A DNA stretch of 64,000 bases from Oscillospiraceae bacterium (GCA_031256825.1 JAIRPV010000010.1:33121-97120); one strand, 5' to 3'. Counted from the first letter of the stretch, positions 32,753 through 40,498 are shown. Numbers and translations: made by a program. The notes: a model not told the origin generated them from the sequence alone.

Positions 32753-34392
32753 TCAGACTGCTCATCTTTCTTGCGTTTTTTCAGCGCCCAAACAGCGCCC
32801 GCCATGCTCAGCGCCAGCAAGGTATACACCGGCGCCAAATTCAATTCGTCGCCCGTTTTCGGCGGTTTCACAACAACTGGCGGTTCCGTCGGATCCACTG
32901 GATTCTCAGTGCCGGGGTCAATCGGCTTCGTGTGCGCCTTGATCAAATCGCACAGCCAGCCGGGAAGAATCGCCGCGAAGGGCAGCAGCGGCACCAGCGG
33001 AATCAAGGGCAGGAAAGGCAACAGCGGCAGCAGCGGAATCAACGGAATCAGCGGAACAATCACCCACCATGGGATATCCGGCTTATCCGGTTCCTCCTGC
33101 TTTGCGGTGAACTCCGTTTCCAGAATCAGCTGGGCGTACTGATGCAATCCGTTTTCGCCATCAGGCTCCTGGTTCGGGTTCAACTCTGTCGTTCTCGTAA
33201 TTTCAGTGCCGGTCTTAACATCGGTGAATTTCACGGCGCTCGCTTCGGGATGCATCCGCAGCGCTTCCTCCCAAGGATCTTTTGCGCCCGGGTGCGTGCT
33301 CAGATAATCCTCCGGCCGCTGACCCAACGCAACATCGTCCCAAATGGCATATACCTCATCCGGGTTCTGCTCGTTGCGCCAGATGACCGTAAACGTGCCG
33401 CGCTCGCCCTCGGCATAGATGTTGAAAAGCAAATGGTAATACGGCATAAGCAGCTTCGGGTCTTTCGTCGACTCCGAGCCGTCCGCGTTGCGGCCGCTGG
33501 CCAGGTTGCCAAAGCCGGTGTCGTCGCTGTTTTGCGCATCCCCGTCTTCCGGCGCCCATTTCCATTCCAAACGGAAATCCTTCTTCGCGTTGGCGGCCAA
33601 TGTCGCCTCCGGCGCGCCGAGCACGCCCAGCGTCAGCGGCAATTTTCCCCAGTTCGCGGTATTATTGCCCGCTGGGAATACAATTTGATCCGCGCCGCCC
33701 GCAGCCACCTCATAAAGCTGATAGACCACCGGCAGTTCGCCTATCTCATCCGTCTTCAGCGCCCGGGTATCCTCGCCCGTCCACTGTCCGGTCTCGTCGG
33801 CAATCTGCAAATGCCAGGTAATATCAAAATTTTCTTTGTTTTCGAGGGTAAAAGCGTATGTGCCGGTGGTGCCGGGGTACAGCAACCGCGTCGTTCCCGT
33901 CACATCCTGAACACCATCGTGCGTCTGCCGCATCGCGTCAGCCACATTGTCGTCGTAAGCGCTGTTGCGCTCCGAGCTCCAGTCGGTTCCCGCAGGGGGA
34001 ACCACGGGTTTGCCGTCGGCTGTGGAAAATACGTCCACAACCGTTTGCGTCAGCCAGCTGCCGGTGCCGTCGCTGGTTCGATAAACGTCGAACAAGGCCG
34101 GCCAGTTGCTGTTGGCCGCTCTGCTCGTGCTGTCCCAGTCCGTCCAATCCGTGTGTTCCTGCGGACTTGCGGCCACTTGTATGACCGCCGACTGCGCGGC
34201 GGCGGTTGCCTGAACGGCGGACTGCTCCCCCGGGACATTCGCGCTGGCAACGCTTTGCGCATGCTCCCGCGAGGCCACGGGCACGTTCAGCACCACCCGC
34301 AGCGATGGCGCCGCCAGCGTTGCGCTGAGCACCGCCACGCCCAGCACGATTGTGAGCGCCGCAAACAGCCAAGAATGCCTAATCTTCTTCAC
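32749..34392 (-). CDS. Large wall-anchored surface protein, TasA/camelysin-like
   Basis: A 547-residue exported protein. Residues 1-45 are a signal sequence (HSWLFAALTIVLGVAVLSATLAA). The body shows the motif LLYPGTTGTYAFTLENKENFDITWHL (residues about 165-190), LPVVYQLYEV, LPLTLGV, FRLEWKWAPEDGDAQNSDDTG and YYHLLFNIYAEGE, all with counterparts in the smaller subunits. Residues 440-480 are a proline-punctuated hydrophobic stretch (VPLIPLIPLLPLLPFLPLIP and more). The C-terminus is a sorting signal: PPKTGD (510-515), a hydrophobic helix, then KKRKKDE. Sortase would attach it to the wall; no sortase is in the window. It is the best candidate for the anchor of the fibre or matrix. Confidence 0.8.
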   Translation of the reverse strand: MKKIRHSWLFAALTIVLGVAVLSATLAAPSLRVVLNVPVASREHAQSVASANVPGEQSAVQATAAAQSAVIQVAASPQEHTDWTDWDSTSRAANSNWPALFDVYRTSDGTGSWLTQTVVDVFSTADGKPVVPPAGTDWSSERNSAYDDNVADAMRQTHDGVQDVTGTTRLLYPGTTGTYAFTLENKENFDITWHLQIADETGQWTGEDTRALKTDEIGELPVVYQLYEVAAGGADQIVFPAGNNTANWGKLPLTLGVLGAPEATLAANAKKDFRLEWKWAPEDGDAQNSDDTGFGNLASGRNADGSESTKDPKLLMPYYHLLFNIYAEGERGTFTVIWRNEQNPDEVYAIWDDVALGQRPEDYLSTHPGAKDPWEEALRMHPEASAVKFTDVKTGTEITRTTELNPNQEPDGENGLHQYAQLILETEFTAKQEEPDKPDIPWWVIVPLIPLIPLLPLLPFLPLIPLVPLLPFAAILPGWLCDLIKAHTKPIDPGTENPVDPTEPPVVVKPPKTGDELNLAPVYTLLALSMAGAVWALKKRKKDEQSE

Positions 34393-34434
34393 AGGGCATC
34401 CCCCTTCTTTGCTTCAATATGTCCTTCAATGGGA

Positions 34435-35145
34435 TCAGTCAACTTGCTCAATCCAAACGCTATAGTTCACTTCAAGGGTACTGCTATAGGAATTCTTCCC
34501 CAAGGCGGTATCCACAGCATCGCGAGTTGAGTCAGTAGGCTCTTCATATGCCCATCTCCATCTGGGGAGATTGCAGTACACCGTGGCACCAATGGAAATA
34601 TTCCCCGAATCGTAGATAACCCCTCCGGCTGGTAGAGCGTTATACGCAACCCAATTTGTTGTTGTCCCGCTACGTATTCCAAACTGAAGAGGTAAGGTAC
34701 TTGGAACAGTGATCGTACCCAACTTGATCTGCACCCGCACGACCACTTCAGATTTGTTGGTGATTGCAATACGTTGGCCATAACCGTCTCCATTTACCAA
34801 CGCACCACTGCTATCTCTGTTAGAACTCATCGTTCCGGGAGCGATAAGCGCCCTCCCACTTCTGGAAGGCGAAACATACTGCGAACTCCTGTCACCAGCT
34901 TCTGTCTCCAGTCCCGGCGTATTATACACCGGCTCGTTCGTAAACAATGGCAAACTAAAGCCGCTCGCGCCCTTCGCAACGTCGGTGCCGTTGATTTCCA
35001 CGCTAAACGCCGCCACCCGCGCGCTTGCCGTGCCCGCGGCCGACGCATAGTATTTCGCAGCCGTGGCGGACAACACGCCCGTTGTGGCCATAACAGCCGC
35101 AAACAGGAGCAGCGCTGCCCGCAGGAAAACATTCCGCTTTGCCAC
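34435..35145 (-). CDS. SipW-dependent secreted subunit 5 (TasA/camelysin-like)
   Basis: A 236-residue exported protein. The GTG start at 35145 has GGAGGA seven bases upstream. The signal peptide is MAKRNVFLRAALLLFAAVMATTGVLSATAA, followed by the SipW-type mature start KYYASAAGTASARVAAFSVEING. Shared fold motifs are ALIAPGTM, IAITNKSEVVVRVQIKL, LPRWRWAYEEP and DAVDTALGKNSYSST. It ends YSVWIEQVD at the stop codon. It is the last of five paralogues and follows subunit 4 across a gap with a strong hairpin. Cell-surface polymer function is inferred from the family. Confidence 0.82.
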   Translation of the reverse strand: MAKRNVFLRAALLLFAAVMATTGVLSATAAKYYASAAGTASARVAAFSVEINGTDVAKGASGFSLPLFTNEPVYNTPGLETEAGDRSSQYVSPSRSGRALIAPGTMSSNRDSSGALVNGDGYGQRIAITNKSEVVVRVQIKLGTITVPSTLPLQFGIRSGTTTNWVAYNALPAGGVIYDSGNISIGATVYCNLPRWRWAYEEPTDSTRDAVDTALGKNSYSSTLEVNYSVWIEQVD

Positions 35146-35165
35146 GTGACATTCCTCCATATCTC

Positions 35166-35196
35166 GGGGGCACGGCACAGCCCGAGCCATGCCCCC
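35166..35196 (-). other. Intercistronic hairpin between subunits 4 and 5
   Basis: GGGGGCACGGC (35166-35176) and GCCATGCCCCC (35186-35196) pair in 10 of 11 positions. No T-run follows, so it is an RNA-stability or attenuation element and not a full terminator. Confidence 0.7.
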
Positions 35197-35243
35197 ATAG
35201 ATTCTTCCCGACCCTTCAATCAGGTCTGCGCCCCGCGGCGGCT

Positions 35244-35909
35244 TTAGTCAACTTGCTCCACCCAGACGCGGATATTCACATTGCATGTTGCTGTACCAGC
35301 CACACCAAGGACGGTATCAGCGGTATCTCCAGCCGCAAAACTTCCAAACGTTGTAGTACCAAAAGCCCAAACGCCTTCGATATCTTTTGCAGCGAGTGTA
35401 GTATTTATTGCGCCGCCCGAATACTTATACGTTGCATCAAAGATATCGGTCCAATTGGGCGCAACGGCAAGCGTGCTCCCGCCAGCGAATGTCAATGGCG
35501 TAGAATTCGTTGCAAGCTGCACCTGATACTTAACTCGCACGTCTACCTCTGAGTTGTTGACAACCGTTTTGACCAAATCAGCAGCATCAATAACAAGCTT
35601 GGTGCCCGGCGCTATGATTGGTTGAGTGCCTGTACCCTGTTTCACGTTGGGATCCTGATTATTCTTTGTTCCAGTATCATCAGGAACAACCAAATCCCAA
35701 ATGGGCACACCGGTAAAGGTAAGCTGATTAGCTTCGATGGCCTTGTTGTCTATCACTACGTTAAACTTCGCCACCCGCGCGCTTGCCGTGCCCTCGGCCG
35801 AAGCGTAGTATTTCGCCATGGTGCCGCTGCCGAGGAACACCGAGGCCGTTAGGGTGCACAGCGCCAGCAGCAGCACTGCCGCGCGCAGGAAATAATTCTT
35901 CTTCAACAT
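35244..35909 (-). CDS. SipW-dependent secreted subunit 4 (TasA/camelysin-like)
   Basis: A 221-residue exported protein. It starts MLKKNYFLRAAVLLLALCTL at 35909 with GGAGGGAATTTCC upstream. The signal ends SGTMA-KYYASAEGTASARVAKFNV. Body motifs are QPIIAPGTKLVI, VNNSEVDVRVKYQVQL, IEGVWAFGTTTFGSFAAGDTADTVLGV and the C-terminal NIRVWVEQVD. The first about 48 residues are identical to subunit 3, while the middle of the two proteins is unrelated at the sequence level. The body has visibly lower GC than the flanks. It most likely forms extracellular fibres or a matrix layer with the other paralogues (inference). Confidence 0.82.
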   Translation of the reverse strand: MLKKNYFLRAAVLLLALCTLTASVFLGSGTMAKYYASAEGTASARVAKFNVVIDNKAIEANQLTFTGVPIWDLVVPDDTGTKNNQDPNVKQGTGTQPIIAPGTKLVIDAADLVKTVVNNSEVDVRVKYQVQLATNSTPLTFAGGSTLAVAPNWTDIFDATYKYSGGAINTTLAAKDIEGVWAFGTTTFGSFAAGDTADTVLGVAGTATCNVNIRVWVEQVD

Positions 35910-35948
35910 GGAAATTCCCTCCATTTTGATTCGCGTTTATCGGCTAAA

Positions 35949-35964
35949 GCCCGACGAATCGGGC
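35949..35964 (-). other. Intercistronic hairpin between subunits 3 and 4
   Basis: GCCCGA and TCGGGC pair around CGAA. The element lies in the duplicated cassette, ten bases after the stop of subunit 3; no U-tract. Confidence 0.6.
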
Positions 35965-35973
35965 GTTGGTCGC

Positions 35974-36642
35974 TTAGTCAACTTGCTCTGCCCAAATGCG
36001 GAAATCAACGGCAGCTACTGCCGCGCCTGCTACGCCTAAAATAGTGTCGGATTGATCCGTTCCACCTGCAGCCGTAACAGTTCCAAACGTTGTATTGCCA
36101 AAAGCCCAAGACCAATTCACACCTGGGGAAAACGTGGTGACAAATATGCCACCGGATTTACCGACATAATCCAACTGTTTAATAGAAGTACCTGGAACGG
36201 TGGTCCAAGCCGAAGGAATAGCACTGCCGTTAACCAGAACCTTGCCATCCAAGCTAGCGTTCCAAGCGGTCGCCTTCCTGTACTGCAACTCCACATTAAC
36301 AGTAACTTCGGACTTGTTCGTAACCACGATGTCTTGCAGCAACGGGCCGCCTGTGCCAGGGGCAATCAACTTTGGGCTGGTGGCAACATGGTCTTCCGCA
36401 GTGGTACCATTGATCTCTTTGAGGGAATCAAAGAGATTGACTGTAAATGTCGGAGACGAGGCTTGCGCGATATCAACCGCTTGCACCTCTACGCTAAACT
36501 TCGCCACCCGCGCGCTTGCCGTGCCCTCGGCCGAAGCGTAGTATTTCGCCATGGTGCCGCTGCCGAGGAACACCGAGGCCGTCAGGGTGCACAGCGCCAG
36601 CAGCAGCACTGCCGCGCGCAGGAAATAATTCTTCTTCAACAT
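35974..36642 (-). CDS. SipW-dependent secreted subunit 3 (TasA/camelysin-like)
   Basis: A 222-residue exported protein with the same N-terminus as subunit 4. After the signal and KYYASAEGTASARVAKFSVEV, the body diverges: KLIAPGTGGPLLQDIVVTNKSEVTVNVELQYRKA, GVNWSWAFGNTTFG, DQSDTILGVAGA and the C-terminal FRIWAEQVD. The shared blocks, IAPGTGG, N-x-SEV, W-x-WAFG and D-T-x-LG, are those of the other paralogues, so the fold is conserved although the rest is not. GGAGGGAATTTCC precedes the ATG at 36642. Confidence 0.82.
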   Translation of the reverse strand: MLKKNYFLRAAVLLLALCTLTASVFLGSGTMAKYYASAEGTASARVAKFSVEVQAVDIAQASSPTFTVNLFDSLKEINGTTAEDHVATSPKLIAPGTGGPLLQDIVVTNKSEVTVNVELQYRKATAWNASLDGKVLVNGSAIPSAWTTVPGTSIKQLDYVGKSGGIFVTTFSPGVNWSWAFGNTTFGTVTAAGGTDQSDTILGVAGAAVAAVDFRIWAEQVD

Positions 36643-36681
36643 GGAAATTCCCTCCATTTTGATTCGCGTTTATCGGCTAAA

Positions 36682-36697
36682 GCCCGATGAATCGGGC
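36682..36697 (-). other. Intercistronic hairpin between subunits 2 and 3
   Basis: GCCCGA and TCGGGC around TGAA, the second copy of the cassette hairpin. It starts right after the stop of subunit 2; no U-tract. Confidence 0.6.
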
Positions 36698-36706
36698 GTT
36701 GGTCGC

Positions 36707-37342
36707 TTAGTCAACTTGCGAGGCGCTGAACGTAAATTTCAGGGTTAGATCCGGCGGGGTTATGCCAAGCAGAGTGTCGGTGTCATCAACATCAGCTTTA
36801 TCGCCAAAATCTTCGGTGCCAAAATCCCAGCGCCAATAGAACGTCATATCGGCAGACGACTGCTTGTGAACGCTGGCGGCCACCGACCCGGTGATCCCAA
36901 GGCCCTCCGCAACGTCTTGCCAACCGCCACCATCGACACTGATCTCCACAGGGATGTTGCTCGTGTTCGTAATGCTATCAATCTTAAACTCGTACCGAAT
37001 GGGTACTTCGCTGTCGTTTTCCACTGTAATGTCAAATTTGCCGCCCGTGCCGGGCGCAATGCGCTTCGGATTATTCAGCGAGGTATCTACTTCCGTTTCT
37101 GCGGTAGAAACATTTGCTTCGTAGAGCGTGTCATACAAATCAAGCACGAAGGTATGCGGGGCTGAGCCGCCGGTGATCGGGGTGCCGTTCACACTCACCT
37201 TAAACGCCGCCACGCGAACATGCTGCTCGGCCGCCGTGGCCGCGCTGACGAACTTTGCGAACGTTCCGCTAACGCCGCCAACGGTCAGCATAACCGCTAC
37301 CAGCAGCGCCCCAGCCGCGCGCAGCCCATAATTCTTCTTCAT
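36707..37342 (-). CDS. SipW-dependent secreted subunit 2 (TasA/camelysin-like)
   Basis: A 211-residue exported protein. It starts MKKNYGLRAAGALLVAVMLT at 37342 with GAGGAGGTTCCGGT upstream. The signal ends GVSGTFA-KFVSAATAAEQHVRVAAFKVSVNG. Shared motifs are KRIAPGTGGKFDITVENDSEVPIRYEFKI, MTFYWRWDFGTEDFG and VDDTDTLLGITPP. The C-terminus is LKFTFSASQVD, so QVD is kept while the preceding residues differ. The gene just upstream is subunit 1, across a gap with a hairpin. Confidence 0.82.
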   Translation of the reverse strand: MKKNYGLRAAGALLVAVMLTVGGVSGTFAKFVSAATAAEQHVRVAAFKVSVNGTPITGGSAPHTFVLDLYDTLYEANVSTAETEVDTSLNNPKRIAPGTGGKFDITVENDSEVPIRYEFKIDSITNTSNIPVEISVDGGGWQDVAEGLGITGSVAASVHKQSSADMTFYWRWDFGTEDFGDKADVDDTDTLLGITPPDLTLKFTFSASQVD

Positions 37343-37392
37343 ACCGGAACCTCCTCAAAGTTGGGGTGCCCTTCAACTCGGCGCGGCCGCCC

Positions 37393-37416
37393 GGGGAAGG
37401 CATTGCTGCCCTCCCC
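37393..37416 (-). other. Intercistronic hairpin between subunits 1 and 2
   Basis: GGGGAAGGCA (37393-37402) and TGCCCTCCCC (37407-37416) form a 10-bp stem with one G-U pair on the minus-strand RNA and loop GCAA. No T-run follows. Confidence 0.7.
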
Positions 37417-37470
37417 GAGTGCCGCCCGCAGGAGTAAAACAAAACAAAAGGGGGTGAGGTGGATAGCGAA

Positions 37471-38397
37471 TTAGTCTTCTTGACTGAAGAGAATCTGTGC
37501 ACCCTTCAGAGCGGCAGTAATGTTATCCGTGCCACTAGCGGCCTCAATGCCCAGAGCGGTATCGCCGCTCTCGCCAGCCTCCAGAGCAGCTAACGCGTCC
37601 TCAATATCAGTGTCATCGCCAGCAGTGTAGTCGTCTGGATAGGTAAGACCCGTATCAGTTTCCCAAGCTTCAACAGCTTCTGTCACCGCATCTGCCAAAG
37701 CATCTGCCAAAGCAGGATCATCGTCCGGGCTGAAATCCCATTTCCACGCAAAGCCAACTTTAACCGCCGTCGCTCCGCCGGCAGCCAAAACGATATCGGA
37801 AGCACTCGCAGGAACACCAACCGCCAAGTCGCCGTTCCAAATAGCGTCGGAAGCAAAGTCGGCAGCCGTAATTGCCGTATCGGTAACCGCAAGCTTTACG
37901 CACGCCATCTTCGGATTCGTGGTTGCGCCGTCAAAACTGATCGTCACTTTGGCCGGAACTTCGGACAAATTGCGCAGGATTAGGGACTTGTAAGAACCCA
38001 TACCAGGAGCCACTACCAGTGATGTAATGCCATAGGTGCTACTCGGGGTAATGCTGTTTTCCGTGTCTTCCCACTGATTCCCAATAGTAGTGTTGTTTTC
38101 TTGGTCTTGGTCTTTGCCATCCGTGTAGATCGTGGTGACGTTAAGCAAAGTAAAGTTGCCAAGAGCAGAAATAGGCGCCCAGTTAGCAGTGTCCGCCAGC
38201 GCAGCTGACGCAGTGGTTGCGGCACCAGTATAATACTGAATGTTCCATGCCGCGACACGGACGTTCTGGGTATCAGCGTTAACCGCGCTGACATACTTGG
38301 CAAGGGTGCCGGTCATGGCGCAGGTAACGGCCATCACGAGGACGAGGAGCATTGCGGCTAAGCGCATTGCGTGGTTACGGGTTTGTTTGGTCTTCAT
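37471..38397 (-). CDS. SipW-dependent secreted subunit 1 (TasA/camelysin-like, largest)
   Basis: A 308-residue exported protein. It starts MKTKQTRNHAMRLAAMLLVL at 38397 with GGAGAGAAACTCTGT upstream. The signal ends TGTLA-KYVSAVNADTQNVRVAAWNIQYY, the classic SipW-type pattern. Motifs are LVVAPGMGSYKSLILRNLSEVPAKVTISFDG and VGFAWKWDFSPDDDP, then an Ala/Asp-rich acidic insert (residues about 225-280), SGDTALGIEA and the C-terminal AQILFSQED. It differs from the others by size, acidity and QED in place of QVD, and may be the major or cap subunit. Confidence 0.8.
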   Translation of the reverse strand: MKTKQTRNHAMRLAAMLLVLVMAVTCAMTGTLAKYVSAVNADTQNVRVAAWNIQYYTGAATTASAALADTANWAPISALGNFTLLNVTTIYTDGKDQDQENNTTIGNQWEDTENSITPSSTYGITSLVVAPGMGSYKSLILRNLSEVPAKVTISFDGATTNPKMACVKLAVTDTAITAADFASDAIWNGDLAVGVPASASDIVLAAGGATAVKVGFAWKWDFSPDDDPALADALADAVTEAVEAWETDTGLTYPDDYTAGDDTDIEDALAALEAGESGDTALGIEAASGTDNITAALKGAQILFSQED

Positions 38398-38468
38398 ACA
38401 GAGTTTCTCTCCTTTAATAATATAGTTTTTGGTTGCCGTGCGTGGGTCGGAGTGCGCCTGTTCCCCTT

Positions 38469-39266
38469 TTATGTTGTCGTTGGTCCCTCCTTTGCTTCCG
38501 GCTCCGCCGAACTCTCCCCATTTTCTGTCGGCGCCTCCAAATTGGTCAGCGGAGCGGGCACAGGCTCCTGTTCCTGCGGGACGATTGCCCCGCCAGCGGG
38601 AGCGGTCTGCGCCAACGCGCCCTCCAACGCCGCAATGCGTTCTTGTTCCGCCTTGCGCAATTTTTTATTGAACAGCGCGCGGCGGATCGCGTCGTATACC
38701 ACGAAGAGCGCCAGGGGGATGCCGACGAACAGCACCATGCCGATAGGCTCTTTCATGAACAGCGCAATCTTGCCCGCGCCTTTCAAGCGGAGAAAATATT
38801 CGCCAATGATTTGGTCGTCGTGCACCCGCTGGTCGTCGGGTGTGTTGTTCCAGTCGCCTTTTGTGATGTATTCGCGCACGCCCTCGTCGGTGGTGATAAC
38901 GCCCACAACCCGGTGGGTGATGATGGTATCTTTTTTGGCCAAAAAGGCGATGACGGTGCCGGGCGTTTCGGATTCGAGGTATCCGGCTTTGATGCTGGCC
39001 GGGTCAATCTTGCGCGCGAAGATGAGGTCGTCGACCTCGATGGTGGGGCTCATCGAGCCGGATTCCACAATCATCGGGGCAATGCCCATGAAGGTTGGCA
39101 CTTCGTCTTTGTGCACATAGCTTTTGATCACGAGCGTGAGGTTCACAATAACGATAGGCAGCAGGATTGCACACAGCACCACGCCGATGATCGTGGCAAT
39201 CAGGTGACCCACGCTGCTTTTTTCTTTGGCTTCGCCTGCTGCGGTATGTATCTTTTCTTTTGCCAT
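38469..39266 (-). CDS. sipW: SipW-type signal peptidase I (proximal copy, long tail)
   Basis: A 265-residue membrane peptidase, first gene of the operon. After a membrane helix (GHLIATIIGVVLCAILLPIVIVNL) come the catalytic serine in IVESGSMSPTIEVDDLIFARK, the histidine of TIITHRVVGV and the aspartate block ITKGDWNNTPDDQ. A second helix (EPIGMVLFVGIPLALFVVYDAI) follows, then an unusual cytosolic tail of about 75 residues rich in Gln, Glu and Pro. The Ser/His pair is that of SipW, which in Bacillus processes TasA and TapA. A GGGAG lies three bases from the ATG, with GGAGGG further upstream. Confidence 0.92.
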   Translation of the reverse strand: MAKEKIHTAAGEAKEKSSVGHLIATIIGVVLCAILLPIVIVNLTLVIKSYVHKDEVPTFMGIAPMIVESGSMSPTIEVDDLIFARKIDPASIKAGYLESETPGTVIAFLAKKDTIITHRVVGVITTDEGVREYITKGDWNNTPDDQRVHDDQIIGEYFLRLKGAGKIALFMKEPIGMVLFVGIPLALFVVYDAIRRALFNKKLRKAEQERIAALEGALAQTAPAGGAIVPQEQEPVPAPLTNLEAPTENGESSAEPEAKEGPTTT

Positions 39267-39326
39267 TAGCTCCCAAGCCCTCCTATGCTTTATCCTCCGA
39301 AAACTGGTAATTTACTCGTCAACCTG

Positions 39327-39355
39327 ATTGTATCACAATGTTACCGCTTTGTCAA
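39327..39355 (-). promoter_or_regulatory. Promoter of the SipW operon
   Basis: Minus-strand TTGACA (39350-39355), 17-base spacer, TACAAT (39327-39332). An AT tract (39356-39420, including runs of seven or more A or T) lies directly upstream on the minus strand and could be an UP element or a regulator-binding region. The start would be near 39320, about 55 bases before the first gene. Confidence 0.85.
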
Positions 39356-39493
39356 TACTTTTTTTGTCTAATTTTAAAAAAAATTTAATTTATTTTTTGT
39401 TTAAATTCCCAATGGGAATATTCGGCAATTTCCAAACATCCCCGCGCGATTGTAATTTTTTACCGAAACGGCTCTCAAATTTTCATTTACCCC

Positions 39494-39522
39494 TTGCAAT
39501 TTCTGCGCCAACCTTGTATAAT
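39494..39522 (+). promoter_or_regulatory. Promoter of the aldolase gene
   Basis: TTGCAA (39494-39499), 17-base spacer, TATAAT (39517-39522). Confidence 0.8.
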
Positions 39523-39556
39523 AGGGGTATATCATTATATTAGGAGGTACCCTCGA

Positions 39557-40492
39557 ATGCCACTGGTAACCACAGCAGATATGTTCCGCTCGGCCTACGA
39601 AGGCGGCTATGCCATCGGCGCGTTCAACGTCAACAATATGGAGATCATCCAGGGCATCGTCCAGGCGGGGCAAGCGCTTCGCGCTCCGCTGATTTTGCAG
39701 GTGAGCAAGGGCGCGCGCGCCTACGCAAACCACGCGTATCTGGTAAAGCTTGTGGAGGCGGCTATTGAAACCACAGGCCTGCCCATCGCGCTGCACCTGG
39801 ATCACGGCCCCGATTACGCCACCTGCAAAAGCTGCATTGACGGCGGCTTCAGTTCCGTTATGATCGACGGCTCCCATCTGCCCTATGAAGAAAACGTGGC
39901 CGAAACAAAGCGCGTTGTCGAATATGCCCATGCCCACGGCGTAACGGTGGAAGGCGAGCTGGGGCAGCTGGCCGGCGTAGAAGACGACGTGAGCGTGAAC
40001 GCCGAAGACGCCAGCTACACCAAGCCCGAGCAGGTGCAGGATTTCGTCGGCCGCACCGGGGTCGATTCCCTTGCCATCGCCATTGGGACAAGCCATGGGG
40101 CCTACAAATTCAAGCCCGGCCAAAATCCGCAGCTGCGTTTTGATATCCTCGAAGAGGTGGGCCGCCGCCTGCCCGGCTTCCCCATCGTTCTGCACGGGGC
40201 AAGTTCGGTGCCGCAAGAATTCGTTAAGCAAATCAACCAATATGGCGGCGCGCTCGACGACGCCATTGGGATCCCGGAAGAGATGCTGCGCCAGGCCGCA
40301 AAAATGGCCGTTTGCAAAATCAATATCGACAGCGATCTGCGCCTGGCTTTAACCGCCGCGCTGCGCAAGCACCTTGCCGAAAACCCCGGCCACTTCGATC
40401 CCCGCCAATACCTGACCCCCGCCCGCGCGGCAATTCAGGCTATGGTGGAGCACAAGATTGAAACCGTGCTCGGCTGCGCCAACAAAATATAA
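39557..40492 (+). CDS. fba: Class II fructose-bisphosphate aldolase
   Basis: Zinc enzyme of glycolysis, cleaving fructose-1,6-bisphosphate into two triose phosphates. The 311-residue protein starts MPLVTTADMFRSAYEGGYAIGAFNVNNME at 39557, after GGAGGTACCCTCGA. Metal and substrate residues are in ALHLDHGPDYATCKSCIDGGFSSVMIDGSHLPYEENV, VEGELGQLAGVEDDV, AIGTSHGAYKF, VLHGASSVPQEF and CKINIDSDLRLA. Annotation is exact for class IIB (Fba/YwjI type). Confidence 0.96.
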   Translation: MPLVTTADMFRSAYEGGYAIGAFNVNNMEIIQGIVQAGQALRAPLILQVSKGARAYANHAYLVKLVEAAIETTGLPIALHLDHGPDYATCKSCIDGGFSSVMIDGSHLPYEENVAETKRVVEYAHAHGVTVEGELGQLAGVEDDVSVNAEDASYTKPEQVQDFVGRTGVDSLAIAIGTSHGAYKFKPGQNPQLRFDILEEVGRRLPGFPIVLHGASSVPQEFVKQINQYGGALDDAIGIPEEMLRQAAKMAVCKINIDSDLRLALTAALRKHLAENPGHFDPRQYLTPARAAIQAMVEHKIETVLGCANKI

Positions 40493-40498
40493 ACCGCA

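Larger units (their letters stand above)
35762..36719. repeat. 225-bp duplicated 5' cassette of subunits 3 and 4
   Basis: Bases 35762-35986 and 36495-36719 are identical except for two positions. Each copy holds the last codons of the gene upstream, the stop, the intercistronic hairpin, the ribosome site and the first about 48 codons (signal peptide plus SAEGTASARVAKF). The copies are exactly 733 bases apart. Confidence 0.9.
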
